In this document: positions 1-6,454 of the stretch, piece after piece
Numbering within the stretch: position 1 is the stretch's first letter
How the letters are laid out: each line of letters opens with the position of its first letter
Assembly (NCBI GenBank): GCA_022710165.1
Contig: JAKLHL010000034.1
Location: forward strand, 1-11,399
Origin: Bdellovibrionales bacterium
Lineage (GTDB): Bacteria; Bdellovibrionota; JAFGOL01
Length of the DNA: 11,399 bases
Reading direction: 5' to 3'
Translations under genes and position numbers: made by a program
The notes under the pieces: model-generated
What the model saw: the letters and a program-made list of their open reading frames with translations, nothing else
What the model was told of the DNA's origin: nothing
Databases searched by the model: none

Positions 1-90
1 AACTACGGCTACTGTGAAATATGTTCCACCGACGTCTTGAACTTTGTCGCCTCGATATTCGCAAGGGGCGATGTAAGGAAAGACAACTAA
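1..90 (+). CDS. prkA: PrkA-family serine protein kinase, C-terminal end only
   Basis: Only the last 29 codons are in the window, read in frame 1 and closed by TAA at 88-90. The tail contains the motif GYCEICSTDVLNFVASIFAR, which I recognise as the conserved C-terminus of PrkA/YeaG kinases (a Cys-x-x-Cys followed by an Asp-Val-Leu-Asn helix). PrkA is an AAA+-like serine kinase that acts in stress, nitrogen-starvation or sporulation responses, depending on the organism. The next two genes are the classical partners of this kinase, which strengthens the call. The gap to the next start codon is 10 nt, so co-transcription is expected. The 5' end and the catalytic domain lie outside the window. Confidence 0.85.
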   Translation, partial: NYGYCEICSTDVLNFVASIFARGDVRKDN

Positions 91-100
91 GGCTGGTGAT

Positions 101-1210
101 ATGGTTTCAAAAATAGAAAGGGATCATGCAAGGTTCCAAGAGATCGTAAGAGGAAAGATCAGGCAGAACCTTAAGAACTACATCACCAAGGGCGAGATGA
201 TAGGCCGGGTCGGTAAGCACTACGTGAGTATCCCTGTCCCAAAGATCGAGCTCCCAAGGTTCAGGTATGGGCTCCCAGAGACTGGCGGAGTTAGCTCCGG
301 CGACGGTGCAGAGGGAACACCTCTAGGTCCAGCCTATGATCCAGAAGAGGGCGGCGGCGAGGCCGGAAATGCAGAAGGCCAGCACGAGCTTGAAGTAGAT
401 ATAAGCATAGAAGAACTTGCAAGGATGCTCGGTGAAGAGCTTGAACTCCCTCGTATAGAACCAAGGGGCGCAAGCAAGATGGACGCTCTAAAGAGGGTCT
501 ATAAGGGAGTGCATCTTGTAGGGCCAAGGTCTTTAGTACACTTTAAGAGAACTTATAAAGAAGCTTTAAAAAGGCAGATAGTTTCTGGCGAATACGACCC
601 TGACGACCCTATCATAATCCCTATAAAGAAAGATTTCAGGTACAGGGGCTGGAAAGACATAATACAGCCTCAATACAATGCGGTCATAATATACATGATG
701 GACGTAAGCGGAAGCATGGGCGACGAACAAAAAGAGATGGTCCGTATTGAATCCTTCTGGATAGACACCTGGTTAAGAAGCCAGTACCGCGACCTTCAAA
801 CACGTTACATAGTCCACGACGCCTCTGCAAGACTTGTGGACAGAGATACTTTTTTTAGGACCAAAGAGAGCGGAGGTACTTTGATATCTTCCGCATATAA
901 ACTTTGCAACATAGTCATAGACAGAGAATTCCCGCCAGAGGACTGGAACATATATCCGTTCCATTTTTCCGACGGTGACAACTGGTCCTCTGAGGACACA
1001 AGGGTCTGCATGGAACTTTTAAGGAACGAGATACTTCCAAAGTCCAACATGTTCTGTTACGGACAGGTAACAAGCAGATACGGCTCTGGGCAGTTCATAA
1101 GGGACCTTCAAGAGAACTTTAAGGATGAAGAAAAGCTGACACTATCGACGATAGAGAATAAGGACGGGATACTTGGCTCTATAAAAGAATTCTTAGGGAA
1201 GGGTAAATAA
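101..1210 (+). CDS. yeaH: YeaH/YhbH family protein (DUF444) with VWA-like domain
   Basis: The product is 369 aa, somewhat shorter than the roughly 390-430 aa usual for YeaH/YhbH. A basic N-terminus (1-60) leads into a Gly/Glu-rich low-complexity segment (about 61-98). The C-terminal two thirds form a von Willebrand A-like domain with a metal-ion-dependent adhesion site: D201-x-S203-x-S205 in the motif DVSGSMGDE, a probable metal ligand T260 in SGGT, and D291 in HFSDGDN. Members of this family work with PrkA/YeaG kinase in starvation and stress signalling, and the two E. coli genes form one operon. Here the gene sits between prkA and spoVR, with a purine-rich stretch containing GGTGAT just upstream of the ATG. 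Its stop codon overlaps the next ATG by one base (TAATG). The molecular activity of the family is not settled, and the cytoplasmic location is inferred from the lack of a signal peptide or membrane helix. Confidence 0.93.
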   Translation: MVSKIERDHARFQEIVRGKIRQNLKNYITKGEMIGRVGKHYVSIPVPKIELPRFRYGLPETGGVSSGDGAEGTPLGPAYDPEEGGGEAGNAEGQHELEVDISIEELARMLGEELELPRIEPRGASKMDALKRVYKGVHLVGPRSLVHFKRTYKEALKRQIVSGEYDPDDPIIIPIKKDFRYRGWKDIIQPQYNAVIIYMMDVSGSMGDEQKEMVRIESFWIDTWLRSQYRDLQTRYIVHDASARLVDRDTFFRTKESGGTLISSAYKLCNIVIDREFPPEDWNIYPFHFSDGDNWSSEDTRVCMELLRNEILPKSNMFCYGQVTSRYGSGQFIRDLQENFKDEEKLTLSTIENKDGILGSIKEFLGKGK

Positions 1211-2721
1211 TGGCTGGCACGGAATTAACACCGCAGCTGCAAAGGGCTAACGAAGAGATAAAAAAGTACGCCCGCGAGTACGGCCTCGACTTTTTTGAGG
1301 TCATCTTTGAGATGATAGACTACAAGCAGATAAACGAGTTCGCCTCGCTGGGGGGCTTTCCTACTCGTTATCCGCACTGGCGCTTTGGTATGGAATACGA
1401 CAGGCTCACAAAAAGCTATCAATATGGGCTCCATAAGATCTACGAGATGGTAATAAATAACGACCCTTGTTACGCCTATCTTTTGAGGGCGAACAACATG
1501 GTGGACCAAAAACTTGTCATGGCCCACGTTTATGCACACTGTGACTTCTTTAAGTGCAACATGTACTTTGAAGGCACCAACAGAAAGATGATGGACGAGA
1601 TGGCAAACCATGCGACAAGGATACGAAACTACATGGACAGGTTTGGCGTTACTCCCGTCGAGGATTTTATAGACGCATGCCTTTCTATAGAGAACCTAAT
1701 AGACTACCATCACTCAAAAGTTGAAAGGCTCTACAAGCCTGTGGACCAGGAAATAGACGAGGACGACATAGATACAGAAAGAGAACCTCTAAAGGTCCCA
1801 AAACTAAAAAGCAAGAACTACATGGATAAGTTCATAAATCCAGAGTCGTTCATAAAACAGCAGTTGAACAAGCTCTTAAAGCAAAAAGAGAAGAGCAAAA
1901 AATTCCCTCCAGAAGACGAAAAAGACGTGCTCTTGTTCCTGCAGGAATATGCACCGTTAAAGAACTGGCAAAAGGATGTGCTCTCTATAGTGAGGGAAGA
2001 ATCTTATTATTTCTCTCCACAGGGACAAACAAAGATAATGAACGAGGGCTGGGCAAGCTACTGGCACTCAAAGATAATGACCCAAAAGGCGCTGATGGAT
2101 TCAGAGGTCGTAGACTTTGCGGACCATCACAGCGGTACCGTGCATATGAGGCCCGGCACACTTAACCCATACAAACTCGGCCTTGAGCTTTTTAAGGACA
2201 TAGAGGAAAGATGGGACAAGGGAATGTTCGGAAAGGACTGGGACGAGTGCGACGACTTTAGGGTAAAAAAGAACTGGGATAAAAAACTAGGCCTTGGAAG
2301 ACAAAAGATGTTCGAAGTAAGAAAACTCCATAGCGACGTTACTTTTATAGACACCTTCCTTACCCAGGAATTTGCAGAAAGATTTAAGCTCTTTGTTTTT
2401 GAAGCCAATAAAAAAACAGGGCAGTGGGAGATCGCGAGCAGGGAATTCAAAAAGATAAAAGAAAAACTCTTGTTCCAGCTCACCAACTTTGGTCAGCCGT
2501 TCATCTCTGTGTATGATGCTAACTTTAAGAACAGGAGTGAACTGCTTTTGGCCCACAGGCACGAGGGTTACGACCTTAAGATCTCTGAGGCACACAGGAC
2601 CCTTGAAAGCATTTTCAAGGTCTGGAAGCGTACCGTAAACCTAAAGACCATCGTGCAGGGCGAAGGAAGACTCCTCACCTACGACGGCAAAGAACACACC
2701 GAAACTGCCTTTGATAAATAA
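1210..2721 (+). CDS. spoVR: SpoVR/YcgB family protein
   Basis: This is a 503-aa soluble protein of the usual length for SpoVR/YcgB. Family hallmarks are visible: GGFPTRYPHWRFGMEYD near 48-64, the histidine pair HVYAH (106-110), HATRIRNYMDRFGV (134-147), MNEGWASYWH (277-286), and HHSGTVHMRPGTLNPYKLG (306-324) followed by an acidic, Trp-rich stretch. SpoVR was named for spore cortex formation in Bacillus, but homologues occur widely in non-sporulating bacteria, so the name does not imply sporulation here. It is usually encoded beside prkA and yeaH, as it is here. The one-base overlap with yeaH suggests translational coupling. The stop codon at 2719-2721 directly abuts the stop codon of the convergent HD-GYP gene with no spacer. 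The biochemical function is unknown. The conserved His and Glu residues could bind metal, but that is only a guess. Confidence 0.95.
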   Translation: MAGTELTPQLQRANEEIKKYAREYGLDFFEVIFEMIDYKQINEFASLGGFPTRYPHWRFGMEYDRLTKSYQYGLHKIYEMVINNDPCYAYLLRANNMVDQKLVMAHVYAHCDFFKCNMYFEGTNRKMMDEMANHATRIRNYMDRFGVTPVEDFIDACLSIENLIDYHHSKVERLYKPVDQEIDEDDIDTEREPLKVPKLKSKNYMDKFINPESFIKQQLNKLLKQKEKSKKFPPEDEKDVLLFLQEYAPLKNWQKDVLSIVREESYYFSPQGQTKIMNEGWASYWHSKIMTQKALMDSEVVDFADHHSGTVHMRPGTLNPYKLGLELFKDIEERWDKGMFGKDWDECDDFRVKKNWDKKLGLGRQKMFEVRKLHSDVTFIDTFLTQEFAERFKLFVFEANKKTGQWEIASREFKKIKEKLLFQLTNFGQPFISVYDANFKNRSELLLAHRHEGYDLKISEAHRTLESIFKVWKRTVNLKTIVQGEGRLLTYDGKEHTETAFDK

Positions 2722-3396
2722 TTAAGCGGACTGCTTTTCTTGTCTTTCTTTTTCTTCTTTTTGGATTATTGAAATGAAAGCGTTAACCACGTTTGGATCG
2801 AACTGAGTGCCGCTGCATCTTATGATCTCGTCCACGGCTATATCGGTGGACATGCCTTTCCTGTATGGACGGTCTGAGGTCATGGCGTCAAAGGTGTCTG
2901 CAACAAAGATGATCCTTGATATCAGCGGGATCTCTTCGCCTTTTAGACCGTCCGGATAACCATAACCGTCGTAGCGCTCGTGATGTGAACGAACGTACTT
3001 TTTGTAGATATCAAGGTCCTTAATGCCTTTGAGCATTTCCTCCCCTCTTTTGGAGTGTTCCTGCATAGTGGCATATTCTTCTTTGGTCAAACGACCAGGC
3101 TTTTTAAGTATACGGTCTGGAATGCCTATCTTTCCTATGTCGTGGAGTACGGCCGCAAGTTCAAGTTCACGAAGCTGTTCTTTATCAAGCCCCATGGCCT
3201 CGCCTATCTTTATTGCATAATCTACGACCCTAACGGAGTGTTCCTGGGTATAAAGGTCTTTTTCCCTGAGGGCTTTAAGGACTACGTTAACAAGGTCGTG
3301 GAACTGTTCCTGACTTTTAATGGATAGCTCAGAGATCACGTTATACAGCGTATTTACTAGGTTTTTCACTCTTTTGCCGTTTGAGTCTTTCTTCAT
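2722..3396 (-). CDS. HD-GYP domain protein, cyclic-di-GMP phosphodiesterase type
   Basis: The product is 224 aa and consists of one HD-GYP domain with a short N-terminal helix and no receiver, PAS or membrane segment. Metal-site motifs are intact: H53 in QEHS, H85-D86 in LHDIGK, H138-H139-E140 followed by RYDGYGYP (141-148, the GYP signature), and D167 in VADTFDAMTSDRPYR. Enzymes of this family hydrolyse cyclic-di-GMP, usually to pGpG or GMP, so an active enzyme is expected. The C-terminus (about 212-224) is a charged Glu/Lys/Gln tail. A Shine-Dalgarno AAGGAG lies 11 nt before the ATG. The gene faces spoVR head to tail with abutting stop codons, and it is divergent from the HAMP gene across a 108-nt gap. 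Because it has no sensor domain, its input must come from another protein; the neighbouring HAMP protein is one candidate (inference). Confidence 0.95.
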   Translation of the reverse strand: MKKDSNGKRVKNLVNTLYNVISELSIKSQEQFHDLVNVVLKALREKDLYTQEHSVRVVDYAIKIGEAMGLDKEQLRELELAAVLHDIGKIGIPDRILKKPGRLTKEEYATMQEHSKRGEEMLKGIKDLDIYKKYVRSHHERYDGYGYPDGLKGEEIPLISRIIFVADTFDAMTSDRPYRKGMSTDIAVDEIIRCSGTQFDPNVVNAFISIIQKEEKERQEKQSA

Positions 3397-3504
3397 AACA
3401 AGAGCTACTCCTTTTATCTATAACCTTAACATTAAGACAAGTTGCGTTTGCTGTCAGGTTAATTTAATTTGTGCATGTCAAATAAATGTACTAAAATGGG
3501 CCAT

Positions 3505-3948
3505 ATGAAGCGGATCAGGCGTTCTTACTTCCTTATAGATAAACCTTTTCAAATAAAATATGCGCTTTTTTTGAGTGTTTTCGGCGGGCTTGTAGCCGTG
3601 CTGTTTGGCGCCCATATCTTTTACTTCCTTCATGAGTATTTTAAGGTATTTATCCCAGATTATCAGACCAACCCAAACGCAATACAGTTCATACTCACAG
3701 AGCAAAGAAGCATTTTGATCTATCTATCCATTTTGACCTTGCTTGTTATGTGCCTTTTGTTCTTCATAGGCGTGATAGTCACTCATAGGATGGCGGGGCC
3801 TGTGATGGTCATACGTAAAAAGATGGAAGATCTTTGCGGAGAGAATTTTAGCGCAAGGGTACACCTTCGTAAAGGCGACGAATTCAGGTCGCTGGCAGAC
3901 ACCTTTAACGAGCTGGCTGGCCACTTAGATAAAAAACACAAAAAGTAG
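3505..3948 (+). CDS. Two-TM membrane protein with C-terminal HAMP domain, no output domain
   Basis: From the ATG at 3505 the protein is 147 aa. A short basic N-terminus (MKRIRRSYFLIDK) precedes TM1 (about 19-43). A small extracytoplasmic loop (about 44-69) and TM2 (about 70-93) follow. A HAMP domain (about 94-143) comes last, with the conserved proline in RMAGPV (P99) and the DEFRSLADTFNEL second-helix pattern. The protein ends directly after HAMP, so there is no kinase, methyl-accepting or cyclase domain. HAMP domains pass conformational signals through membranes. An in-frame TTG at 3469 and ATGs at 3475 and 3496 lie upstream. I prefer 3505 because the downstream sequence starts with a typical basic cytoplasmic leader, although none of the starts has a convincing Shine-Dalgarno. 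A weak promoter is possible (TTGCGT at 3442, N17, TAATTT at 3465). It could be a sensory partner for the divergent HD-GYP protein (inference). Confidence 0.85.
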   Translation: MKRIRRSYFLIDKPFQIKYALFLSVFGGLVAVLFGAHIFYFLHEYFKVFIPDYQTNPNAIQFILTEQRSILIYLSILTLLVMCLLFFIGVIVTHRMAGPVMVIRKKMEDLCGENFSARVHLRKGDEFRSLADTFNELAGHLDKKHKK

Positions 3949-3967
3949 CAGGGTAAATTCCTACCTT
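3931..3967 (-). terminator. Candidate intrinsic terminator of the 32-aa ORF
   Basis: On the minus strand, AAGGTAG (3967-3961) can pair with CTACTTT (3948-3942) across a 12-nt loop, giving seven pairs with one G-U wobble. A T-rich tail (TTGTGTTTTTT, to 3931) follows. The TAG stop of the small ORF is inside the 5' arm. The stem is AU-rich, so strength is uncertain. It overlaps the 3' end of the convergent HAMP gene. On the plus strand no T-tract follows it. Confidence 0.45.
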
Positions 3968-4059
3968 AGATTAAGAAGACCATTTATGAGGTTTTGGAAG
4001 TTTCTGTCACTGAAGAAGTGAAATCCCAAGAATGCGACAGTAGTCAGTAATACCTTCAT
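3961..4059 (-). CDS. Small 32-aa hydrophobic protein, not recognised
   Basis: I do not recognise this product. The ORF encodes 32 residues: MKVLLTTVAFLGFHFFSD is mostly hydrophobic (about residues 3-16), and the second half, RNFQNLINGLLNLR, could form an amphipathic helix. There is one Lys, two Arg and one Asp. The case for a real gene is its signals: a GGGAGGTGA Shine-Dalgarno 4 nt before the ATG, a near-consensus promoter about 75 nt upstream (TTGACT-N17-TATAAT), and a hairpin with a T-rich tail at the stop codon. It is convergent with the HAMP gene, with a 12-nt gap. The hydrophobic stretch is short for a membrane span. It could be a small membrane protein, a leader or signalling peptide, or a type I toxin-like peptide; none of these is shown. 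Alternatively the transcript may act mainly as an RNA. Confidence 0.6.
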   Translation of the reverse strand: MKVLLTTVAFLGFHFFSDRNFQNLINGLLNLR

Positions 4060-4063
4060 AAAG

Positions 4064-4072
4064 TCACCTCCC
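4064..4072 (-). promoter_or_regulatory. Strong Shine-Dalgarno of the 32-aa ORF
   Basis: The minus strand reads AAAGGGAGGTGACTTT directly before the ATG at 4059. GGGAGGTGA matches the anti-Shine-Dalgarno end of 16S rRNA at eight of nine positions, with GGAGG 7 nt from the ATG. It is stronger than the ribosome sites of the other genes in this window and is the main reason for calling such a short ORF. A small hairpin (GTCT / AGAC) lies just upstream of it. Confidence 0.75.
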
Positions 4073-4133
4073 TTTTATGTCTGGCCCAAGACGAGAGTTG
4101 TGAGCTTTACACCGGATGTCCTATTCTTGACCC

Positions 4134-4162
4134 ATTATATGTAACAAAAATGACGCAGTCAA
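4134..4162 (-). promoter_or_regulatory. Sigma70-type promoter TTGACT-N17-TATAAT
   Basis: On the minus strand the -35 TTGACT (4162-4157) and the -10 TATAAT (4139-4134) are separated by exactly 17 nt. That is 11 of 12 consensus bases at the optimal spacing. Transcription would start near 4127 and run through a leader of about 68 nt into the 32-aa ORF. This is the best promoter match I found in the window. Confidence 0.75.
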
Positions 4163-4260
4163 TTGGAAGGGATTACTTGATTAATGGGGTGGGTTGGCGA
4201 TGGGTTTTTTTTGTTATTGTTGTTTGGGCATTATAGGCCCTAGAATTTGCTGAAATACAT

Positions 4261-4312
4261 GCATAGCAAGGCTGAGATAAATCCTGTCTATGCTTTTATT
4301 CTATTTTTCGTT
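4261..4312 (+). terminator. Hairpin followed by T-rich run, no gene assigned
   Basis: GCATAG (4261-4266) and CTATGC (4288-4293) form a perfect 6-bp stem. An inner AGG/CCT stem (4269-4271, 4283-4285) sits across a two-by-two internal loop, capped by an 11-nt loop. TTTTATTCTATTTTT follows on the plus strand, as in an intrinsic terminator. There is no plus-strand gene closer than the HAMP gene (stop at 3948), and I find no convincing plus-strand promoter between them. It lies just beyond the 3' end of the minus-strand pyrophosphohydrolase gene and, on that strand, has no T-tract. It may end a long HAMP 3' UTR or an unannotated small RNA. Confidence 0.4.
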
Positions 4313-4630
4313 ATATTTTTTAGAACAGCCCTTAAATTTGGTCACAGGATATTTTTTTGAATTAATTTTCATTTTACGTTCGAATGATTTTTTAATATCT
4401 ATTCCCGTTTCGTGGGCAAGCAATAAAAGATAATAGTAAACATCGGCGATTTCTTCTTGTAGGTGTTTTACTTTATTTTTTGGCAACTTATTGTCTTTGG
4501 TCCACTGGAATATCTCTAAAATCTCGCTAGCTTCTAATGTTAAAGAAATTGCCAAATTTTTAGGCAAATGGAACTGTTTCCAATCTCTTTCTTTTTGAAA
4601 TTCAATTATTTTTTTAATGTCCTTTTTCAT
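4301..4630 (-). CDS. MazG-like nucleotide pyrophosphohydrolase
   Basis: This is a 109-aa protein of the compact all-alpha MazG/dCTPase (RS21-C6-like) type, which hydrolyses (d)NTPs to (d)NMP and pyrophosphate. The metal-binding motif is visible: E33 and E36 in TLEASEILEIFQW, then E60-x-x-D63 in LQEEIADVYYYLLLLAHETGID. The N-terminus (IIEFQKERDWKQFHLPKNLAISL) is typical of single-domain members. The C-terminus is strongly basic. GAGAGG 4 nt before the ATG provides a ribosome site, and a TATAAT is present on the minus strand at 4675-4670. The gene is AT-rich (15 G+C in 4561-4620) and divergent from the nuclease-helicase gene across 157 nt. That pairing suggests acquisition as one cassette. A role in lowering or cleaning the nucleotide pool during phage infection is possible but is inference; general housekeeping of damaged nucleotides is the alternative. 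Confidence 0.85.
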   Translation of the reverse strand: MKKDIKKIIEFQKERDWKQFHLPKNLAISLTLEASEILEIFQWTKDNKLPKNKVKHLQEEIADVYYYLLLLAHETGIDIKKSFERKMKINSKKYPVTKFKGCSKKYNEK

Positions 4631-4787
4631 GTTGCCTCTCTGAATTAATAATTAATTAATATCAGAACAATTATAAACTTACAACAAAAGACTAACAGTT
4701 TGATAATACTGATAAAAATTACAGGACCATTTATTGAATTTAAGGTAAAATAGCAGTTAGTGACAGAAGGACTAGGGTGGTTGTAGT
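4631..4787. promoter_or_regulatory. Divergent AT-rich promoter region
   Basis: This 157-nt gap separates two divergent genes and must hold both promoters. On the minus strand TATAAT (4675-4670) lies about 40 nt before the pyrophosphohydrolase ATG, without a clear -35. On the plus strand the best -10 candidates are TAAAAT (4746-4751) and GATAAT (4702-4707), also without a convincing -35. A run of ATTAAT units (about 4641-4660) could bind a regulator or merely reflect AT-richness. AGGGTGG (4774-4780) lies 7 nt before the TTG start at 4788 and decides that start. Confidence 0.45.
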
Positions 4788-6440
4788 TTGGCAGAAGTTA
4801 TTAAATTAAAGTTTTCAAGAGATTCCGTGGAAAAGATTGATCATCTTCCAAATAGCCAAAGGTGGCCAATCGTTTATATTATAAATAACGATAAAGAAGC
4901 TTACGTCGGAGAAACAACGAATGCTTCAATGAGAATTGCTCAACACCTCGGGAATGTTATTAGGAGAGAATTACGCCAAGTATGGATAATAACGGATGAG
5001 GAGTTTAATAAGTCGGCCACTCTAGATATGGAATCATGGTTAATTAAGTATATGTCGGCTGATGGTAAATATGTATTACAGAATAGCAATGCCGGACTTA
5101 TGTCTCATAATTATTATAAAAAAGATCATTATGAGAGAAAGTTTAAAACATTGTGGGAAAAATTAGTTAAAGAAAAGTTGGCGAAGAAATCATTAAAAGA
5201 GATAAACAATTCTGATCTGTTTAAATACTCTCCATATAAGTCTTTAACTGCAGATCAGTATGAAACTACTGTTAAAATTTTACGGGACATTACAAATGAA
5301 AATCAGAGTACTACAATAGTTTCTGGTGGTGCAGGAACAGGTAAAACCGTGTTGGCAACATATTTAATGAAATTGCTAAAGACTAAGAATTTTGACGATA
5401 TAGAAATTGACGATTCGATGAGTCCAGAGTTGGATCAGTTGATAGATAACCTAAAACTGATAAATAGGGAAAAAATATCAATAGCATTAGTTGTGCCGAT
5501 GACATCGTTAAGACAGACCTTGAAAAAGGTTTTTAAAAACGTTGAAGGGTTAAGTTCTGATATGGTGATTGGGCCTGCGGATGTCACAAAAAGAGAATAT
5601 GATATTTTGATGGTTGATGAAGCGCATAGATTAAGAAGAAGAAAAAACATAACAAATTATAAAAGTTTTGATTTTGCTAATAAACGTTTAGGACTAGACA
5701 GTTCTGGCACAGAATTAGATTGGATTCTTAGACAGAGTAAGCACCAGATTTTATTTTATGATAAAGGTCAGTCGATTAAACCTTCAGATGTTAGAAGTCA
5801 CATGTTTGAGAAATTGACTAATGTAACATTTCATGAGTTGCAATCACAATTAAGAGTTCGTGGTGGTACGGATTATATTGACTACATTAACAGGCTTTTT
5901 GAATGTAAATTGGAGAAACATGATCGAATTAATTTTAAGGAATACGATTTTAAATTATATACAGACATAAAAAAATTAATCCGTGATATTAGGTATAGAG
6001 AAGAAGAGTTTGGACTATCGCGAACAACAGCCGGATATGCTTGGAAGTGGAAAACTAAGGATGGTAGGGATCTTCATGATATTGAGATAAACGGTGTAAA
6101 GTTAAAATGGAATAGTACTAATCAAGATTGGGTCAACTCAGATGATGCAATTAATGAAGTCGGATGTATACATACAACACAAGGATATGATCTGAATTAT
6201 GCCGGAGTAATTCTTGGCCCGGAGATATCTTATAATGAAAAAACGAACCAGATAACTGTGGATAGAAATCAGTATTGTGATAAAAAAGGAAGTATTAATG
6301 TTAAAACAGGTGAGGAATTAACTATATATATTAAAAATATATATAGAACGTTAATGGCACGAGGTATTTTGGGGACATATGTTTATGTGTGTGATGAAAA
6401 ACTCAAAAAATATTTTATGAAATTTATTTATACGGCATAG
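4788..6440 (+). CDS. GIY-YIG nuclease fused to Schlafen-group-3 (DUF2075) helicase
   Basis: This is a 550-aa fusion starting at TTG, supported by AGGGTGG 7 nt upstream. Residues about 27-110 form a GIY-YIG nuclease domain: VYI (29-31), YVG (39-41), R49 in ASMRIAQH, E82 in DMESWLIKYM as the likely metal ligand, and Asn at 99 or 101. A linker (about 110-150) leads to a superfamily-1-type ATPase/helicase of the DUF2075 (SLFN-g3) family. It has Walker A SGGAGTGKT (179-187), Walker B ILMVDEAHR (273-281), a motif III-like ILFYDKGQS (321-329), QLRVRGG (354-360), CIHTTQGYDLNYAGVILG (460-477) and a probable arginine-finger helix IYRTLMARG (518-526). Both catalytic sites look intact. The family is known to include nuclease fusions; a role in nucleic acid surveillance or antiphage defence is inferred. 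The gene is AT-rich (14 G+C in 5641-5700) and favours AGA and ATT codons, unlike its neighbours, which suggests transfer. Confidence 0.9.
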   Translation: MAEVIKLKFSRDSVEKIDHLPNSQRWPIVYIINNDKEAYVGETTNASMRIAQHLGNVIRRELRQVWIITDEEFNKSATLDMESWLIKYMSADGKYVLQNSNAGLMSHNYYKKDHYERKFKTLWEKLVKEKLAKKSLKEINNSDLFKYSPYKSLTADQYETTVKILRDITNENQSTTIVSGGAGTGKTVLATYLMKLLKTKNFDDIEIDDSMSPELDQLIDNLKLINREKISIALVVPMTSLRQTLKKVFKNVEGLSSDMVIGPADVTKREYDILMVDEAHRLRRRKNITNYKSFDFANKRLGLDSSGTELDWILRQSKHQILFYDKGQSIKPSDVRSHMFEKLTNVTFHELQSQLRVRGGTDYIDYINRLFECKLEKHDRINFKEYDFKLYTDIKKLIRDIRYREEEFGLSRTTAGYAWKWKTKDGRDLHDIEINGVKLKWNSTNQDWVNSDDAINEVGCIHTTQGYDLNYAGVILGPEISYNEKTNQITVDRNQYCDKKGSINVKTGEELTIYIKNIYRTLMARGILGTYVYVCDEKLKKYFMKFIYTA

Positions 6441-6454
6441 TTTTTTTTATTAAA

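Larger units (their letters stand above)
4301..6440. other. AT-rich, probably horizontally acquired two-gene cassette
   Basis: Hand counts of 60-base lines give 15 G+C (4561-4620), 22 (5401-5460) and 14 (5641-5700) inside this segment. Flanking genes give 29 (1621-1680) and 30 (7381-7440). Codon choice changes with it. The segment holds only the pyrophosphohydrolase and the nuclease-helicase. Runs of exactly eight T, each preceded by G, lie near both edges (4205-4212 and 6441-6448). No integrase, transposase or tRNA is seen, so the mode of entry is unknown. Confidence 0.65.

Noticed and set aside
291..527. Minus-strand open frame inside yeaH, and similar antisense frames elsewhere (for example 1225-1611, 2127-2486, 10972-11175)
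   Set aside because: They lie opposite strongly supported genes, show no family features and no ribosome sites, and arise from codon bias of the real strand.
2724..2762. AAGC-ggact-GCTT followed by a T-rich stretch, a possible terminator for spoVR
   Set aside because: The stem is only 4 bp and the T-rich stretch encodes the Glu/Lys-rich tail of the HD-GYP protein on the other strand, which explains it fully.
3055..3327. Plus-strand 90-aa frame opposite the HD-GYP gene
   Set aside because: It is the antisense shadow of conserved HD-GYP motifs and has no independent support.
3469..3504. Longer N-terminus of the HAMP protein from TTG at 3469
   Set aside because: No ribosome site, a Cys-containing leader without family character, and overlap with the likely promoter -10.
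4186..4204. G-rich run (GGGGTGGGTTGGCGATGGG) as a possible G-quadruplex
   Set aside because: One of the four runs has only two guanines, so at most a weak two-tier structure is possible, and nothing else ties it to a function.
4200..4253. Short plus-strand ORF of 17 codons starting MGFFCYCC
   Set aside because: No ribosome site, very short, and its residues mostly reflect the T-rich base run.
4641..4660. ATTAAT-rich stretch as an operator palindrome
   Set aside because: Symmetry is imperfect and short AT repeats are expected by chance in DNA this AT-rich.
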